Shown piece after piece: positions 26,863-38,889 of a stretch of 64,000 nucleotides of DNA. The position numbers were made by a program, and so were the translations under genes. The notes below the pieces were generated by a model. That model did not search any database and had not been told where the DNA came from. It worked only from the letters and a program-made list of their open reading frames with translations. Source of the DNA: Eulemur rufifrons. Taxonomy: Eukaryota; Chordata; Mammalia; Primates; Lemuridae. The stretch's first letter is position 1. Each line of letters begins with the position of its first letter. The DNA is taken from NCBI RefSeq assembly GCF_041146395.1, contig NC_090996.1, positions 29,970,738 through 30,034,737 of the forward strand, read 5' to 3'.

Positions 26863-28854
26863 CAACCTACAACTCTGTACTTTGAGTACAAACACAAACC
26901 CAAAGACCTTGGCCAGAAGACAACTGAAGGTCACTGGGAAGTTCAGGGTGGATAAGAGCTTTCTCTCTCTCTCTTTTCTTCTTTTGGTTTTTTTCTGCTC
27001 TGTGAGTTGCTGCCTGGCTTTATTTGCATGGATAGTTTCTCCATGTAGCAGAAACAACTGCCTCTGGTGGCCAGTTCAGCTGGTCCTTTGGAAAGGGAAC
27101 TTTTGCCTTCCAACATCTATCTATGGGTCCTGGAGAAGATTATGATTGGCCCAGCATTGGTCACATGCCTATCCTGTGAGCCAATCTGGGGGCCAGGGGG
27201 ATGGGCTACTCTGGCCAGCCTGAGCCCTATAGCGAAATGGGGAGGGACAGCTCAGGACCATGTGAAGTTCTCCCAGAGGAACTTGGAGAAAGGGAGATGG
27301 AAATGTACATAGGTCAACTACACAGTCCCTTACACCAAGGGACTGCAACACGACTCCCTCCCCGCCATGTTATCACTGACAGTACTGTGATCCAGAAAAG
27401 GGACATTTTGATTTACACAGGTTATGCTGTATTTGCACGATAGATCAATCAGTGTTATGAAATCATAGGCTTGATATAAAACAATCCTACCCCCACAGTT
27501 TTACAGAGCAGAGAGAAACTGCCACATTGACCATGACACTGATAAAGACTCACTGTCTCAGGCCTTGTGACACAGAAAAACGGGAAAAGCCTGGAGTCTG
27601 TCTAGCAGGATGCTTTCAGGGCTCATCAAAGGGATTTCTTTTAATATACCCACAGAGCCTTCTCCTCGTGGAAGCAACTCTCACTGATGCCAGAGCTGCT
27701 TTCCTAGAATAGCTGTGGTTCAGGAGGGTGGAGGTGGGTTTATTCTCATCCATCAACTACAAAGAATCAAACGCCATTTTCATCACTACCTCCAGGGACA
27801 CCCAGCATCCCCACCGCCACCTCCAACCCCCTTTTGTAAACTGGGTATAGTCCAAATCTCACCTCCCCGGGGTGTGCTGCAAAAGTCTGTCCCTGTCAAC
27901 AGAGGAGAATGGTAGCTGTAACCAAATGCTTCCTCTGTTGTTAGGCATCTGCTGAGGCAGGAATGCAGCTATCTTAAGCAAAAGGGAGGGTGTGCTGTGA
28001 GGATACTGGGCATCTTGCAGAACCTAAAGGCCTCAGGAGGGTCCCAAAATGGAAAGCCACCAGAAACGAAGGCTGGATTTGCATTTCTAGAGGCTCTTGG
28101 CTCTGTTTCTCCTTGCAGGTCAGATTCATTCTTTTTTTTTTTTTTTTCTGTCTCCAGCCTGATTTCCTCTGCTCCCTGGACCATGCTGAGGACTGTGGCA
28201 GCTCCAGAGCTCAGTCCTGGACATGCAGTGTCTTTCAATCTGTCTCTCTGTTGCCTGATAGAGGATACAGGGTGGCCACGGATGGATGAGCAGGTTCTGC
28301 ACTGCACAAGGGGCCTCTGAGCAAGGAGACACCTGTAGGTGAACCCCAGCCTCTTGTCTGCTTGTGAAGCCATGAGACCAGGCTCAGGGCTACGTTCACC
28401 CACAGCAGGGTTATCCTCTAGTTCACACAAAGCCGTTGCATGGGTTAGCAGCACCCAGAATAAAATGTTATATGGACTCAGCCTCCAACAACAATCCCTT
28501 GATTTTCCTTCCAAGAACAGCTCTTTCCCAGTTCCTTGCAGCTCGGATGGGGTTGTCAATCAATGTACCAAAGAATAAGGATGTGCTGGAGCCAGACTTG
28601 TCTTGGAATCTGAATTGGGGGCCTACTTGCCAGCAACGGTGCCCAGAGAGACTGTTAAATCCCGCCTCCTGGATCCCTGAGGCTGCTCCTGTTCTTTGCT
28701 GAGGTCTGGGATGTTCTGAGTTTCCTTTGAATTCTTTGATCTCTCCTTCCAACAAATGCCTTTTTTTTTTTTTTTTTTTTTTGCTTAAGATAAAGCTGTA
28801 TGTTCTTTATAACTGAAGAACCCTAACTTATAACAACAAGAACAACAACAATAA
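26863..28854. other. Unique intergenic DNA
   Basis: No gene recognised. A 196-codon open frame on the - strand (28,559-27,969) crosses a Lys run encoded by a simple T/C tract and has no known domain. A T run sits at 28,760-28,782. Confidence 0.45.
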
Positions 28855-29085
28855 ACACATATCGAGTATTCCCACATGCCAGGCACTGTTCAAAGCACTT
28901 TACATGCAAACTCATTGACTCCTCACAACAGCTCTATGACCTGGGTTCTACTATAATCATCCCCACTTCACAGAAGCAAAAACTGAGGCCTGGAGAGGTG
29001 AAGTAACTTGCTTGGGGTCACCGAGTTGTTCAGGAGCGAAGCTGGGATTTGGACACAGACATCCTGGTTCCAGTTTCCACATTCA
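28855..29085 (-). repeat. MIR SINE
   Basis: catgccaggcactgttcaaag to gaaactgaggcctggagag-like wording and cctggttccag. Confidence 0.8.
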
Positions 29086-29624
29086 CAACCATTCCCTTAT
29101 TTTGTCCCAGTTCCAAATTCTCAGGGAAGGGATTCCCCTTTGCCCAGAATGGGTCAGATGTACAAGCCCAGTCCAATAAATGGTACAGGGCCTGTAATGC
29201 AAACAGGACTGCCAGAAACTCTTTGCTAAGGGTGAGAGGAACCTTCAGTGATGTTTTCCAAGCATTTCCAGTTCCCCCTTTCTGGGCATGCAGTGGGATG
29301 ACACTGCCTGCTCCCCAGTGAATGTGTGGGCTCTAAGTCATTTGGAAGCATGTTTAATTGCTCCTATGAGACATTCAGCAGCATCCAGCAATGTTGGCCC
29401 AGGTGACTGAGTCACAAGTAGGAGCAGAGCTTCCAGCACCTGGCAAGGACATGCAGCATGAACAAGAAGTAAACCTTTGTTGTTTTAGGTCCCCCACTGG
29501 GCTCCGGGGCTTGTTGGTTAGTGCAGCATCTCCTGACCTATCCTGGTTGATACGGTTAAAGGAATAACCTTTGCAAGGTGCTCACCCTTGCTAGGCATGC
29601 CCAATGTCAACTGTTCTGTGCTGG
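29086..29624. other. Unique intergenic DNA
   Basis: Nothing recognised. Confidence 0.45.
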
Positions 29625-30090
29625 TCTTAGTTCCTTATTGCCACTGTAAAAGTTACCCAAAACATCATGGCTTAAACAACCATAAATTTATCATCTTATC
29701 ATTCTGGAGGTCAGAAGTCTGATGTGGGACTCGCTGGGCTAAAATCAGGGTGTCTGCAGGGCTGTGTTCGTCGCTGGCGGCTGTAGAGAAGAGGGTATTT
29801 TCTTGCCTTTTCCAGCTCCTACGAGGTCGCCCACATTCCCTGGCTCATGGTTCCTTCCATCTTCCAAGCCAGCGATGGCTGGCCAGGGATGTCTCATCAA
29901 CTTCTGTCCATTTTGCCTCCCTACTGTTTCTTTTAAGAACCTTCGTGATTACTTTGGTCTCACCAGATAAGCTAGGGTAATAGTTCCATTTTAAAGCCAC
30001 TTAGCATCCTTAATTCCTGCTGGCCATGGAACATCAAACACGGATTCTGGGGATTAGGATGTGGACATCCTTTTTTTGGAGACAGAGTCT
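29625..30090 (+). repeat. Ancient LTR-like interspersed repeat
   Basis: Wording such as catcatggcttaaacaacc, ttctggaggtcagaagtctg, cttgccttttccagctcc and ggggattaggatgtggacat matches a common old mammalian repeat, whose family name I cannot assign with confidence. A scrap of Alu (ggagacagagtctcgctctg) sits at its right end. Confidence 0.55.
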
Positions 30091-30298
30091 CGCTCTGTCA
30101 CCACTGCAGCCCCACATATCAAATCCCCAACCAATTCCCCTTCCCAGCCACCGCCAGTAGCATCTTTGGAGTTGAAAGACATCCGGTAAAGGTCTCTGTT
30201 TTCTAGACCAGGTGATCCCATCAGCTGTTACAAAGGTGAATAAAGAGAGAAAAACACACCCAGCTTAGCTGTCCCCATTTAAAATTAAAATACCGTCT

Positions 30299-30631
30299 GG
30301 CTGGGGCGTGGTGGCTCACGCCTGTAATCCTAGCACTCTGGGAGGACGAGTGGGGAGGATCACTTAGGGTCAGGAGTTCGAGACCAGCCTGAGCAAGAGT
30401 GAGACCCTGTCTCTACTAAAAAAATAGAAAGAAATGATCTGGACAACTAAAAATATACAGAAAAAATGAGCCGGGCGTGGTGGTGCATGCCTGTAGTCCC
30501 AGCTACTCGGGAGGCTGAGGCAGGAAGATCGCTTGGGCCCAGGAGTTTGAGGTTACTGTGAGCTAGGCTGACGCTACTGCACTCTAGCCCGGGCAACAGA
30601 GTGAGACTCTGTCTCAAAAAAAAAAAAAAAG
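30299..30631 (+). mobile_element. Alu-type SINE
   Basis: Forward, full length, A tail at 30,616. Confidence 0.92.
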
Positions 30632-31191
30632 ACAAACACTGAGGCACAGAAGGGGCCTCACCCTGAGAACCACCTTGGTCCCCATCACCTCCTGCGAGGC
30701 TGTCCCCGCCCAGTCTTGGGAGGAGTGAACTTGGCTGCTCTCTCCTCCCTCTGCCCACTGTGCAGGGCTGCCTGTCGCTCACCGATGTTGTCACTTAGTT
30801 ATTGTCTGTCTCCCCCACCGGAATGGAAGGCAAAAGGGACGCTGGTCGCTGAATCATCCCCTGCTGGGGACATCACAGATACAGACAAAAATAATCTGGT
30901 TTAGGAAGACATGAGTGAAATTGATTTGCATGAGCCCTTTAAAATCGTACCATTTCTGGCAGCTCTCTTTGTTGCCGAAATGGTTGCTAGGCTTGTTCTG
31001 TCCACACCTGTGTTCCCACCATGTTTGCCGAGGGAATTAATGAGCAAGTGAAATTATTTCACTGCTAAATGATATACACATTGTTCTAATCCCATTCTCT
31101 CTTTCTCTCCTTATCTCCTTCCTTTCTTCCTGCTGTTCACAACTTTATAAGGTGTACTTAATAGACAAAACATTGCACATAGGCCATGTAG
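30632..31191. other. Unique intergenic DNA
   Basis: No supported feature; a T/C-rich run near 31,100. Confidence 0.45.
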
Positions 31192-31302
31192 AGCAGGCCC
31201 TCCATACGGAAGGTTCTGCATCTGCACTTTCAACAAAGTTCAGGTCAAAAATATTAAAAAACAATAGAAAGTAACAAAAATACAAATATAATTAAAAATA
31301 CA

Positions 31303-31790
<488 letters not shown>

Positions 31791-31865
31791 AACAGTGATT
31801 TACATAGCATTTCCATTGTATTGGGTATTACAAGTAATGTAGAGATGATTTACAGTACATGGAGA

Positions 31866-31990
31866 GCCGGGCGCAGTGGCTCATGCCTGTAATCATAGCT
31901 CTCTGGCAGTTCAAAGCAGGAGGATAGTTGAAGCTCTGGTAGTTTGACACCAGCCTGAGCAACAGTGGGACCCCCATCTCTATTTAATAT
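31866..31990 (+). mobile_element. Alu left-arm fragment
   Basis: gccgggcgcagtggctcatgcc to gacccccatctc, then an aaaat-rich tail. Confidence 0.8.
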
Positions 31991-32197
31991 TTATTTAAAA
32001 TAAAATAAAATAAAGTATATGGAGGATGTGCATATTGAGCCATTTTACATAAGGGATTTGAGCATCCTTAGATTTTGGTACCTGAGGGAGTCCTGAAATG
32101 AATCCCCCAAGGATACAGAGGATGATTGTATATAGTTTCATGAGTTTGGACATATACATACACCTGTGACACTATTACCACAATGAAGGTAATACAC

Positions 32198-33980
32198 CAG
32201 GGGTGGGGAACTTTTCATGTTGGAAGGCTGCATTCATTTAGCTGTAATCAAATAAGAACACACTCAAGAAACTTCACTTAGGTATACTGAAGTATGTACA
32301 TTATTTTGTAAAAATCTAACTACCTGTACTTAATCATTTCAAAAAATGAAGACTGTTTGTTTATTTTAAAGTTAACTAACTTTTCATGACTTTGTTGTGT
32401 CTGCTTTTTGTTGGAAAGCATTTGAATATTTGGTTGCAGCATGGAGGGCCGCAGTTTCAGTTGATCCTATAGATGGGCATCAGTCATTTGTGACCTTAAG
32501 GGCATCTTGATCTGGGTTAGGTAGGAAAATGTAGATTCACAGCAATAAGTGGTTGAAAAGCAAGACAGCATTTTTCTGGCATGCTGCTGAAGGCATGGGT
32601 ATTCTGCATTTTTCCACTTTTCTTTTTTTTTTTTTTGAGACAGAGTCTCACTCTGTTGCCCGGGCTAGAGTGAGTGCCATGGCGTCAGCCTTGCTCACAG
32701 CAACCTCAAACTCCTGGGCTCAAGTGATCCTCCTGCCTCAGCTTACCTAGTAGCTGGGACTACAGGCATGCGCCACCATGCCCAGCTAATTTTTTCTATA
32801 TATATATTTTAGTTGGCCAGATAATTTCTTTCCATTTTTAGTAGAGACGGGGTCTCGCTGTTGCTCAGGCTGGTCTCTAACTCCTGACCTTCAGCGATCC
32901 ACCCACCTCGGCCTCCCAGAGTGCTAGGATTACAGGCGTGAGCCACCGCGCCTGGCCTTTTCCACATTTCAATTGGATCTTTCTTAGCATTGTTTGACTT
33001 TAAAATGTCATCTACTGAGAGCCCGATCAATTCCATCTGTAGTTCTTAGGTGCCTTGGTGATATCAACTAGGTGAGGCTGAAATGCTAATTTGAGTGTGA
33101 TTCATAATTCTGAAAGTCAGTGAACCTTTCATTGTATTCTCCAATAAATACGTTCTTCAAATGATTTGCATATATCATCCTGCTCATCAGTGACCTTTGC
33201 TAACTGGGGAAAATGTTCATCCAAAATTTCCTTTTGAAGAAGTGTTTTGAAAGAAGATAACTTTTTTTGAAATGCTTGGATTTTTTGCCACATGTTGTAC
33301 ATAGACTTAGTTTTACCTTACAAAGAAATATTCAAGTTGTTTTGATTTGACATATCATACAGAAATGCTGCATTCCTATAGAAATCTTCTTTCAATCATT
33401 CACATTGCTGATTCTTTTCTTCATAAAATTTAACTGTCTCTTCTTGCGGAGATAAAATTTTGGCTAACACCTGCCCCTGAGATAGCCAACGCACTTTAGA
33501 ATGATATGGCAAATCCACACTGACTAGTTCATCGTTCAACTTTAGCATGTTATGAAATGGAGGATGCCATGTTGCTTTTGGAAGAATATAGTTAACAGTA
33601 CTTATAACTTCTTGCAAAGTGTCACTTAAAATAATAGGTTTAGCACAGAGATTTTGCTGATGCAAGATATAATGAGAAGAAATGAGAATTTCTGGATCTG
33701 TTAATAATTTTTTTTATCTATGCAATAAACCTCTCATGTTTTCCTGTCATGGAAGGTGCATCTTCTGTACACACACTCATTAATTTACCAAATTCAGTCC
33801 AACCTCATGACTTTATTGTGAAAGTTGTTTAAGATATCTATTCTGCATGTTCTGTTTGCAAGAGTGCCCAAAGCCAGTAACTCTTCATAGCAAAGAAAAC
33901 CTTCTGTTATGACCTGAATGAAGTATAAAACCTGTGCTGAGTCACTAGTATCAGTTGATTCATCCAAATCGATTGAATAA
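32198..33980 (-). pseudogene. hAT-type transposase relic
   Basis: On the - strand, decayed coding sequence resembles the hAT superfamily (Charlie-like): an acidic DESTDTSD stretch followed by ALGTLANRT, then a downstream open piece (33,665-33,396) with YHSKVRWLSQGQVL, a typical hAT RNase-H-fold motif. The right-hand terminus is visible as caggggtggggaac from 32,198 on the + strand, a hAT-like terminal inverted repeat. The dimerisation region lies about 33.3-32.4 kb and is split by an Alu (32,623-32,957). The left terminus and transposase N-terminus are missing at 33,981, where a mariner-like end begins. Non-functional. Confidence 0.75.
32623..32957 (-). mobile_element. Alu-type SINE in the hAT transposase relic
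   Basis: Reverse; flanked by ttttccactttt and ttttccacattt, a near-perfect duplication of host transposon sequence. Confidence 0.93.
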
Positions 33981-34090
33981 TAGAGGGTGTCCCAAAAGTC
34001 ACCGTACATAGGGAAAATGGGAAATTGTAGTTAAATGTACTTTTATTTACGAAATATTCATTACAAAATTTTTCCTTTGTAGTCTCCATG
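33981..34090. mobile_element. mariner-like terminus
   Basis: Starts at a TA dinucleotide with agagggtgtcccaaaagtc, wording typical of Tc1/mariner terminal repeats. The opposite terminus was not recognised; Alu-like sequence takes over near 34,095. It cuts into the hAT transposase relic. Confidence 0.55.
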
Positions 34091-34094
34091 CTCT

Positions 34095-34250
34095 TATGGC
34101 TGTATTCTCAGCACTTCCAGAGGCAGAAGCGGGAGGATTGCTGAGGCCAGGAGTTCCAGACTGGCCTGGGCCCAGGAGTTTAAGGTCGCAGTGAGCTATG
34201 GTGATGCCATTGCACTCTAGCCTCGACTGGTCTTGAACTGCTGTCCTCAA
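34095..34250 (+). mobile_element. Rearranged Alu fragment
   Basis: Alu-like pieces (gcagaagcgggaggattgc, aaggtcgcagtgagctatgg) with parts deleted. Confidence 0.6.
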
Positions 34251-34482
34251 GCAATCCTCCCACCTCCTGAGTAGCTGGGACTACAGGCAAGGCCTGGAAA
34301 ATTATATTTCTTTCAGCCACACAAACACCTTGTGCTGTAATATAAATAATGAAATAATATGTTAAAGATAATGAGGATACTATCAAAAGTGGACCTAACT
34401 TGGTAGTCCCCAAGACACCTGGCAGAAGCAAACACTGGGACCCACGAAGGGTTAAATCTTCAGGAAAAGAATGGGTAAGACA

Positions 34483-34826
34483 GGCCGGGCGCGGTGGCTC
34501 ACGCCTGTAATCCTAGCACTCTGGGAGGCCGAGGCCGGCGGATCGCTCAAGGTCAGGAGTTCGAGACCAGCCTGAGCAAGAGCGAGACCCCGTCTCTACT
34601 AAAAATAGAAAAAAATTATATGGACAACTAAAAATATATATATAGAAAAATTAGCCGGGCATTGTGGCACATGCCTGTAGTCCCAGCTACTCGGGAGGCT
34701 GAGGCAGGAGGATCGCTTGAGCCCAGGAGTTTGAGGTTGCTGTGAGCTAGGCTGACGCCACGGCACTCACTCTAGCCTGGGCAACAAAGTGAGATTCTGT
34801 CTCAAAAAAAAAAAAAAAAAAAAAAA
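34483..34826 (+). mobile_element. Alu-type SINE, well preserved
   Basis: Perfect 16-base duplication aagaatgggtaagaca at 34,467-34,482 and 34,825-34,840. Confidence 0.95.
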
Positions 34827-34971
34827 GAATGGGTAAGACAACATGCACATTTAAATGGCAGAAACGTATTCGGACAGTTGCTAAATTTATCCATTTATTT
34901 ATGTGTTTAAAAAAATTTTTTTAACCCCCCACTGCTAAATTTGACTAGTCAAAAAAAAAGAAAAAAAAATT

Positions 34972-35290
34972 TTTTTTTCTTAGACAAGGTCTTATTTCTT
35001 TGCCTGGGCTAGAGTGCAATGGCATCATCACAGCTCATTGTAACCTCAAACCCCTGGACTCCTGGGCTCCAGCAATCCTCCTGTCTTGGCCTCCCAAGTA
35101 GTTGGGATTACAGGCCTGTACCACCACACCTGGCTAATTTTTCTATTTTTTGTAGAGATGGCAGGCGGGCGGTGGGGGAGGGGGGTCTCCCTCTTGCTCA
35201 GGATGGTCTCGAATTCCTGGCCTCAAGCGTTCCTCTCGACTCAAGCTCCCAGAGTGCTGGGATTACAAGCATGAGCCACAGTCTTCCGGC
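34972..35290 (-). mobile_element. Alu-type SINE
   Basis: Reverse, diverged, with a G-rich insertion (ggcgggcggtgggggagggg) near 35,163. Confidence 0.88.
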
Positions 35291-35459
35291 CTTATTACGT
35301 GTTTATTTGTTTATTTATTTATCAAAGTGTCAGGGCGGATAGTCAAAGTCTTTACTTGAGGCACTGTTATGCTGTACTTGGAAAAAAGTGGAGGCTTCAA
35401 AATTACTTAAGGGTAGCCAGTTCTTTTGTTCTGGGACCACATCGCCTTAAATAAACCTT

Positions 35460-35600
35460 TTAAGTTTGCAAATGGAGTAAGGATTCCAGATCCAGCCTTT
35501 AGACCCCCTGGGTGGGGATGGGTGGGGAGGTGAGAGGCGGAGTATAAACGCGGAAGGTTGAGAGGGCTCGGACCACATTGCGTTCCCTTCTCTGCTAGTT
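35460..35600 (+). promoter_or_regulatory. TATA-box core promoter candidate
   Basis: TATAAA at 35,543-35,548 lies directly downstream of GC/Kruppel-like boxes (ggtggggatgggtggggagg, about 35,512-35,531) and a purine-rich stretch. The spacing predicts a transcription start near 35,573-35,578, about 90 bases before the ATG at 35,668. The block is unique sequence, not part of a recognised LTR. Prediction from motif layout only. Confidence 0.45.
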
Positions 35601-35667
35601 AGTTCCCTGTGAGTAGACTAAGGAAGCTCCCCCAGGCTCCAGGGTACTTGATTTTGTGAGATTCTCC

Positions 35668-35901
35668 ATGCCGCCAGCAAAGCGACGTCGGAAATCCTGG
35701 AGCCATACGCCCGGCCAGAGGCGCAAATTGCAGCCTCTCCCCAAAGTCCTGAGGGAGCTTCCCGACGACGTGCCCAGTACCAGCTTCCAATCCTTGTTGC
35801 TACTGGGGGACTGTAGCAAAAAACAAGGTATTTTTTTTTTTTATTGTGTTTGTCAACTTTATTGCTGGTTCATAAGAAAGCTATTGATCTCATGGTTTTA
35901 G
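35668..35901 (+). CDS. Possible small basic protein or first exon, unrecognised
   Basis: ORF of 78 codons from ATG 35,668, in the first start-codon position after the predicted TATA start site. The N-terminus is strikingly basic (MPPAKRRRKSW, a plausible nuclear localisation signal), then QRRK, then a proline/leucine-rich segment ending near GDCSKK. Beyond base 35,826 the frame runs into a T-rich tract and codes for aromatic and hydrophobic residues that look non-coding. A weak donor-like sequence (acaag|gtattt) occurs there, so the real product could be a first exon of about 53 codons. No family was recognised. It could be a lineage-specific gene, the 5' end of a tissue-restricted gene, or chance coding potential next to a decayed promoter. 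Confidence 0.3.
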   Translation: MPPAKRRRKSWSHTPGQRRKLQPLPKVLRELPDDVPSTSFQSLLLLGDCSKKQGIFFFYCVCQLYCWFIRKLLISWF

Positions 35902-36896
35902 ATGTCGCCACCTCCGGGAGAACGTATCAGTGCTTCTGATGGCTCCTTTCTTCTCTAGAGCGTTTTTAGGTGTGCAAGCGTGTCATTTGCAAAGAAGTGT
36001 GTAGCCTCTTCCTTTGCAGTAGAGCCTGTGTTTAGTTTTCTCGCCTTTCACGGTGTTCCTTGAAAGTGGATTGGATTGAAGGGAATGGAGTCAGGCTTTT
36101 GAGCACCTAGTGGAAGGATGGATGTGGGAACAGAGGCTAGGATGTGGGAACATGTGGTCTGGCCCTGCAAGAATAATGGCTAAAGGACTCCTACATAGAA
36201 CTGAGGCTCCAAGATGGGCACAAATCCCAAAGTCAAGTAGGGTCCCTTAAAATCCCTTAAAATCCTTTAAATCACCTTTGTAATCTTTGCCATCCTGGTC
36301 TCTTCCCAAGTTGGTACAGTATTGCTTTATTGAGTACTGCTGAACTACTTAGCAATTTCATTACACTCCCCCCAAATAAATATCTTTTCAGTCCAGGAAT
36401 CAAAGCACTTCAGAGTTTAAAGCCCGTAAATTAACATTAAAATACTGAGCATTTGTTCTAGCTCCATAAACTTGCAAGTTGCTTCTCCTCCCATGATTTC
36501 ATTTGACTCTCAACGCCCTTAATTCTCTTTTGCACTTGTGGACTTCAGCCTCCCAGCTCTCACTTTTGTGCCTGCTGTTCCTCGAGAGGGGGGCTGCAGT
36601 GGGGAGCATTGGAGGAGGGGGCAGGCTGTACCTTGATAGGTGGGGGAGCTACCAACCTCAGGCTACTTCCCAAAACTCCCCTTAGGCTTCTGGCACCCGA
36701 AACTTACAAATGAATCCATCTCTTCCTTCAGGCAATATTTTAGTCGTCCCAGCCACTTCTTCCTTGAAAGAGATAAAGGCACTACTTGTGGAGGCTGCAT
36801 TCCAATGGCAGAGACAGATTCCTTTTTCTTTTGTTTTCTCTCCCTTTTGGCGGGCACCATCCAATTTTTATTTAAATGTTTTCTTTTTAAATTTTG
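35902..36896. other. Unique DNA downstream of the TATA-driven ORF
   Basis: No second exon recognised. Open frames at 36.5-36.9 kb lack recognisable domains. Confidence 0.45.
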
Positions 36897-36915
36897 TTTA
36901 TTTATTTATTTATTT

Positions 36916-37070
36916 TTTAGACATGGGGTCGATATGTCATCCAGGCTGGAATACAGTGGCTTATTCACAGGCATGATCATGGTGCAATGCAGCCTCGAAC
37001 TCCTGGGCTCAAGCGAACCTCCCGCCTCAGCCTCCCCAGTAGCTGTCACCCAGGCCAGGCCCAGACTATG
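36916..37070 (-). mobile_element. Partial Alu-type SINE
   Basis: Reverse single arm after an (ATTT)n run at 36,897-36,916. Confidence 0.75.
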
Positions 37071-37891
37071 TTTTATCAACATTTTTTTAAAAAGAAATTT
37101 CAATTCACAATATATTTTTTGAGCACCTATGTGTGCTGGGCACTGGGGACAGGGTGTGAATGAGGCAAACAGGGGCCCTGCCTCATTCAAGAAACTCACA
37201 TCTAGTAGGAGAAAGGCAATAAACACATACCACATCTTAACTCATTCATGCTTTTAATCAAAGTCACATGAAGACAGCCACCAACTGCAACAAGCCCTGC
37301 GAAGGAAAGGCATAAAGCACAGGGATGGGGTGCAACTAGGGCACCCCAGGAAAGTGACTGGAGCCACCTGGGGCAAGGCTTGTGGGAGGGGGGAGGAGGA
37401 TCTGGACACCTGGGAAAGGCCCCCAGGCCAGCAATTCCTGGTGGGGTGGAGAAAGGGGCTGGGAGGTGCCAGAGCAAGCTCCAGCAGATATAGATGGATC
37501 TTAAGAAAGGGAGTGACAGATCAAATGGCATTTTGAAAGGATGACAAATGGCTTAAAGGTGGAGACCACCTGGGTAGCTCTGGGAATGCCTTTAGGTCAT
37601 TGTTGCTTTTGGAGGGTGGAGAGAAAAAGACAGCTAAAGACAAAGGCAGGAGGGGAAGAAGGAATCCTGCTCTGAACTTGAGTGGGGAGAGAGGGACAGA
37701 GGTGGTGGGCCTGTGGAGGAGTTTTTAGGAGACAGAACAGATGTGGATTTGAGGAGTGGTTTGTAATCTCGTAGCCCTTGGAAAAGCGAATGCTCTCTGT
37801 CCAGAAAAATTCGATTTATGTCTGTACACACTAGGTTCTGGGGTGGGCGGGCCTTGACTCCTGAAGCCCACCCGTGGTTATGCTTTTCTAC
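37071..37891. other. MIR/L2-like scrap and unique DNA left of the provirus
   Basis: tgtgtgctgggcactggggac near 37,128 is MIR/L2-like. The rest, up to the LTR edge, is unique. Confidence 0.45.
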
Positions 37892-38258
37892 TGTTACAGC
37901 AAGTGTTACAGTGGGTAGTCCCAAGGACAAACCGAGCAGCACACAGAGAGTCAGAGAATCAAGGTTTATTCCCCCGAGGGCTCAGGGGGGGTCTCGCCAC
38001 CAAATTCTGAGCCCCGTCTACCCAATTTTTCCCACTTTTATTAAGTTGGGGTGGTCCGAGGGTTGGGGTCTCAGGTGGTAAGGTAATAGGTTAGTTGATG
38101 CACCAGGTAATAGGTTAGTATTATGCTGATGCACCAGGTAATAGATTAGTTGATGGGCCAGTTGATAGGTTAGTATTATGCTGATGCGGGTCTTCCGTAA
38201 GGGGTCAGGGTCTCAGGTGGCTGCTGTGCCAAGTAATAGATGGGGGTTTTCCTTATCA
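37892..38258 (-). repeat. 3' LTR of the endogenous retrovirus
   Basis: 367 bp bounded on the + strand by TGTTACAG and CTTATCA, giving TG...CA ends. On the coding (-) strand it has an A/T-rich TATA-like segment (complement of cttttattaag, about 38,035) and AATAAA (complement of 37,965-37,970). The U3 part is built of tandem units of the type 'aggtaataggttagt' alternating with 'tatgctgatgc'. It lies next to the polypurine tract, which marks it as the 3' copy. Confidence 0.92.
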
Positions 38259-38269
38259 TTCCCCCCTTT
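38259..38269 (-). other. Polypurine tract
   Basis: AAAGGGGGGAA on the - strand ends exactly where the 3' LTR begins (TGATAAGG). It primes plus-strand DNA synthesis in retroviruses and confirms the LTR boundary. Confidence 0.9.
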
Positions 38270-38271
38270 GA

Positions 38272-38781
38272 TGCCCTTACATGTCTGGTATAGGGTATCA
38301 TTTCCCAGTTGGTGATAGCCACGTAAGGCCATTATGTGAGCTGTTCCTCTTCGGGTTACAGTTGTCTCTACAAATTTTATAACCACACTCAGTACGCAGG
38401 AGCCTGTAATGGTGCCAGTCCAGTATTTCTTTCCCCGCTGTGGCACACCCAAGCCTGACTATAGCATGTCTTTGGCATGTAGGTACGGACTGTGAAACCT
38501 CCCGTGGTCCAGAAGCCTCGAGTAATCCCGTTAGTGGAGGGAATCCAAGTCCTAGCATAATAAGCCTCAGGGCAGGGTTTGTCTGCCATAGTTGTTAGGG
38601 CGAGTTGCCTCAACCAGCAGGAGGATAGGGACTGAGGCAAAAGTAGACATCCTATGAGCCAAAATACCACAGTTAGAGACGCTCTCTGCAGTCCAGTCCA
38701 ATCTCTCGGAGCTACCCAGAAGAGTCCAATCCCCAGTAAGGTCACTACAACCCCAATGAGGGCCAGGGTGAGTGGTCCCAT
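38272..38781 (-). pseudogene. ERV env N-terminal fragment
   Basis: An open piece on the - strand starts with Met at 38,781 and has a long hydrophobic N-terminal stretch typical of an envelope signal peptide (MGPLTLALIGVVVTLLGIG), then a Cys-containing ectodomain-like segment that falls out of frame near 38,390. It meets the polypurine tract after about 500 bases, so most of the surface subunit and all of the transmembrane subunit are absent. Assignment is by position and hydrophobic start; sequence similarity is weak. Confidence 0.6.
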
Positions 38782-38889
38782 TTACTCCTGTTCAGTCCTG
38801 GGTATGGCTGTCCTCGTTGGGAAATGATTAAGCTGGCTCTTTAGTGGGTTCTGCTCATCCTGATATGCAGTCCAGAGATTAGTTTCATT

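Noticed and set aside
27969..28559. 196-codon - strand open frame
   Set aside because: Runs through a simple T/C tract (Lys run) and shows no domain or motif.
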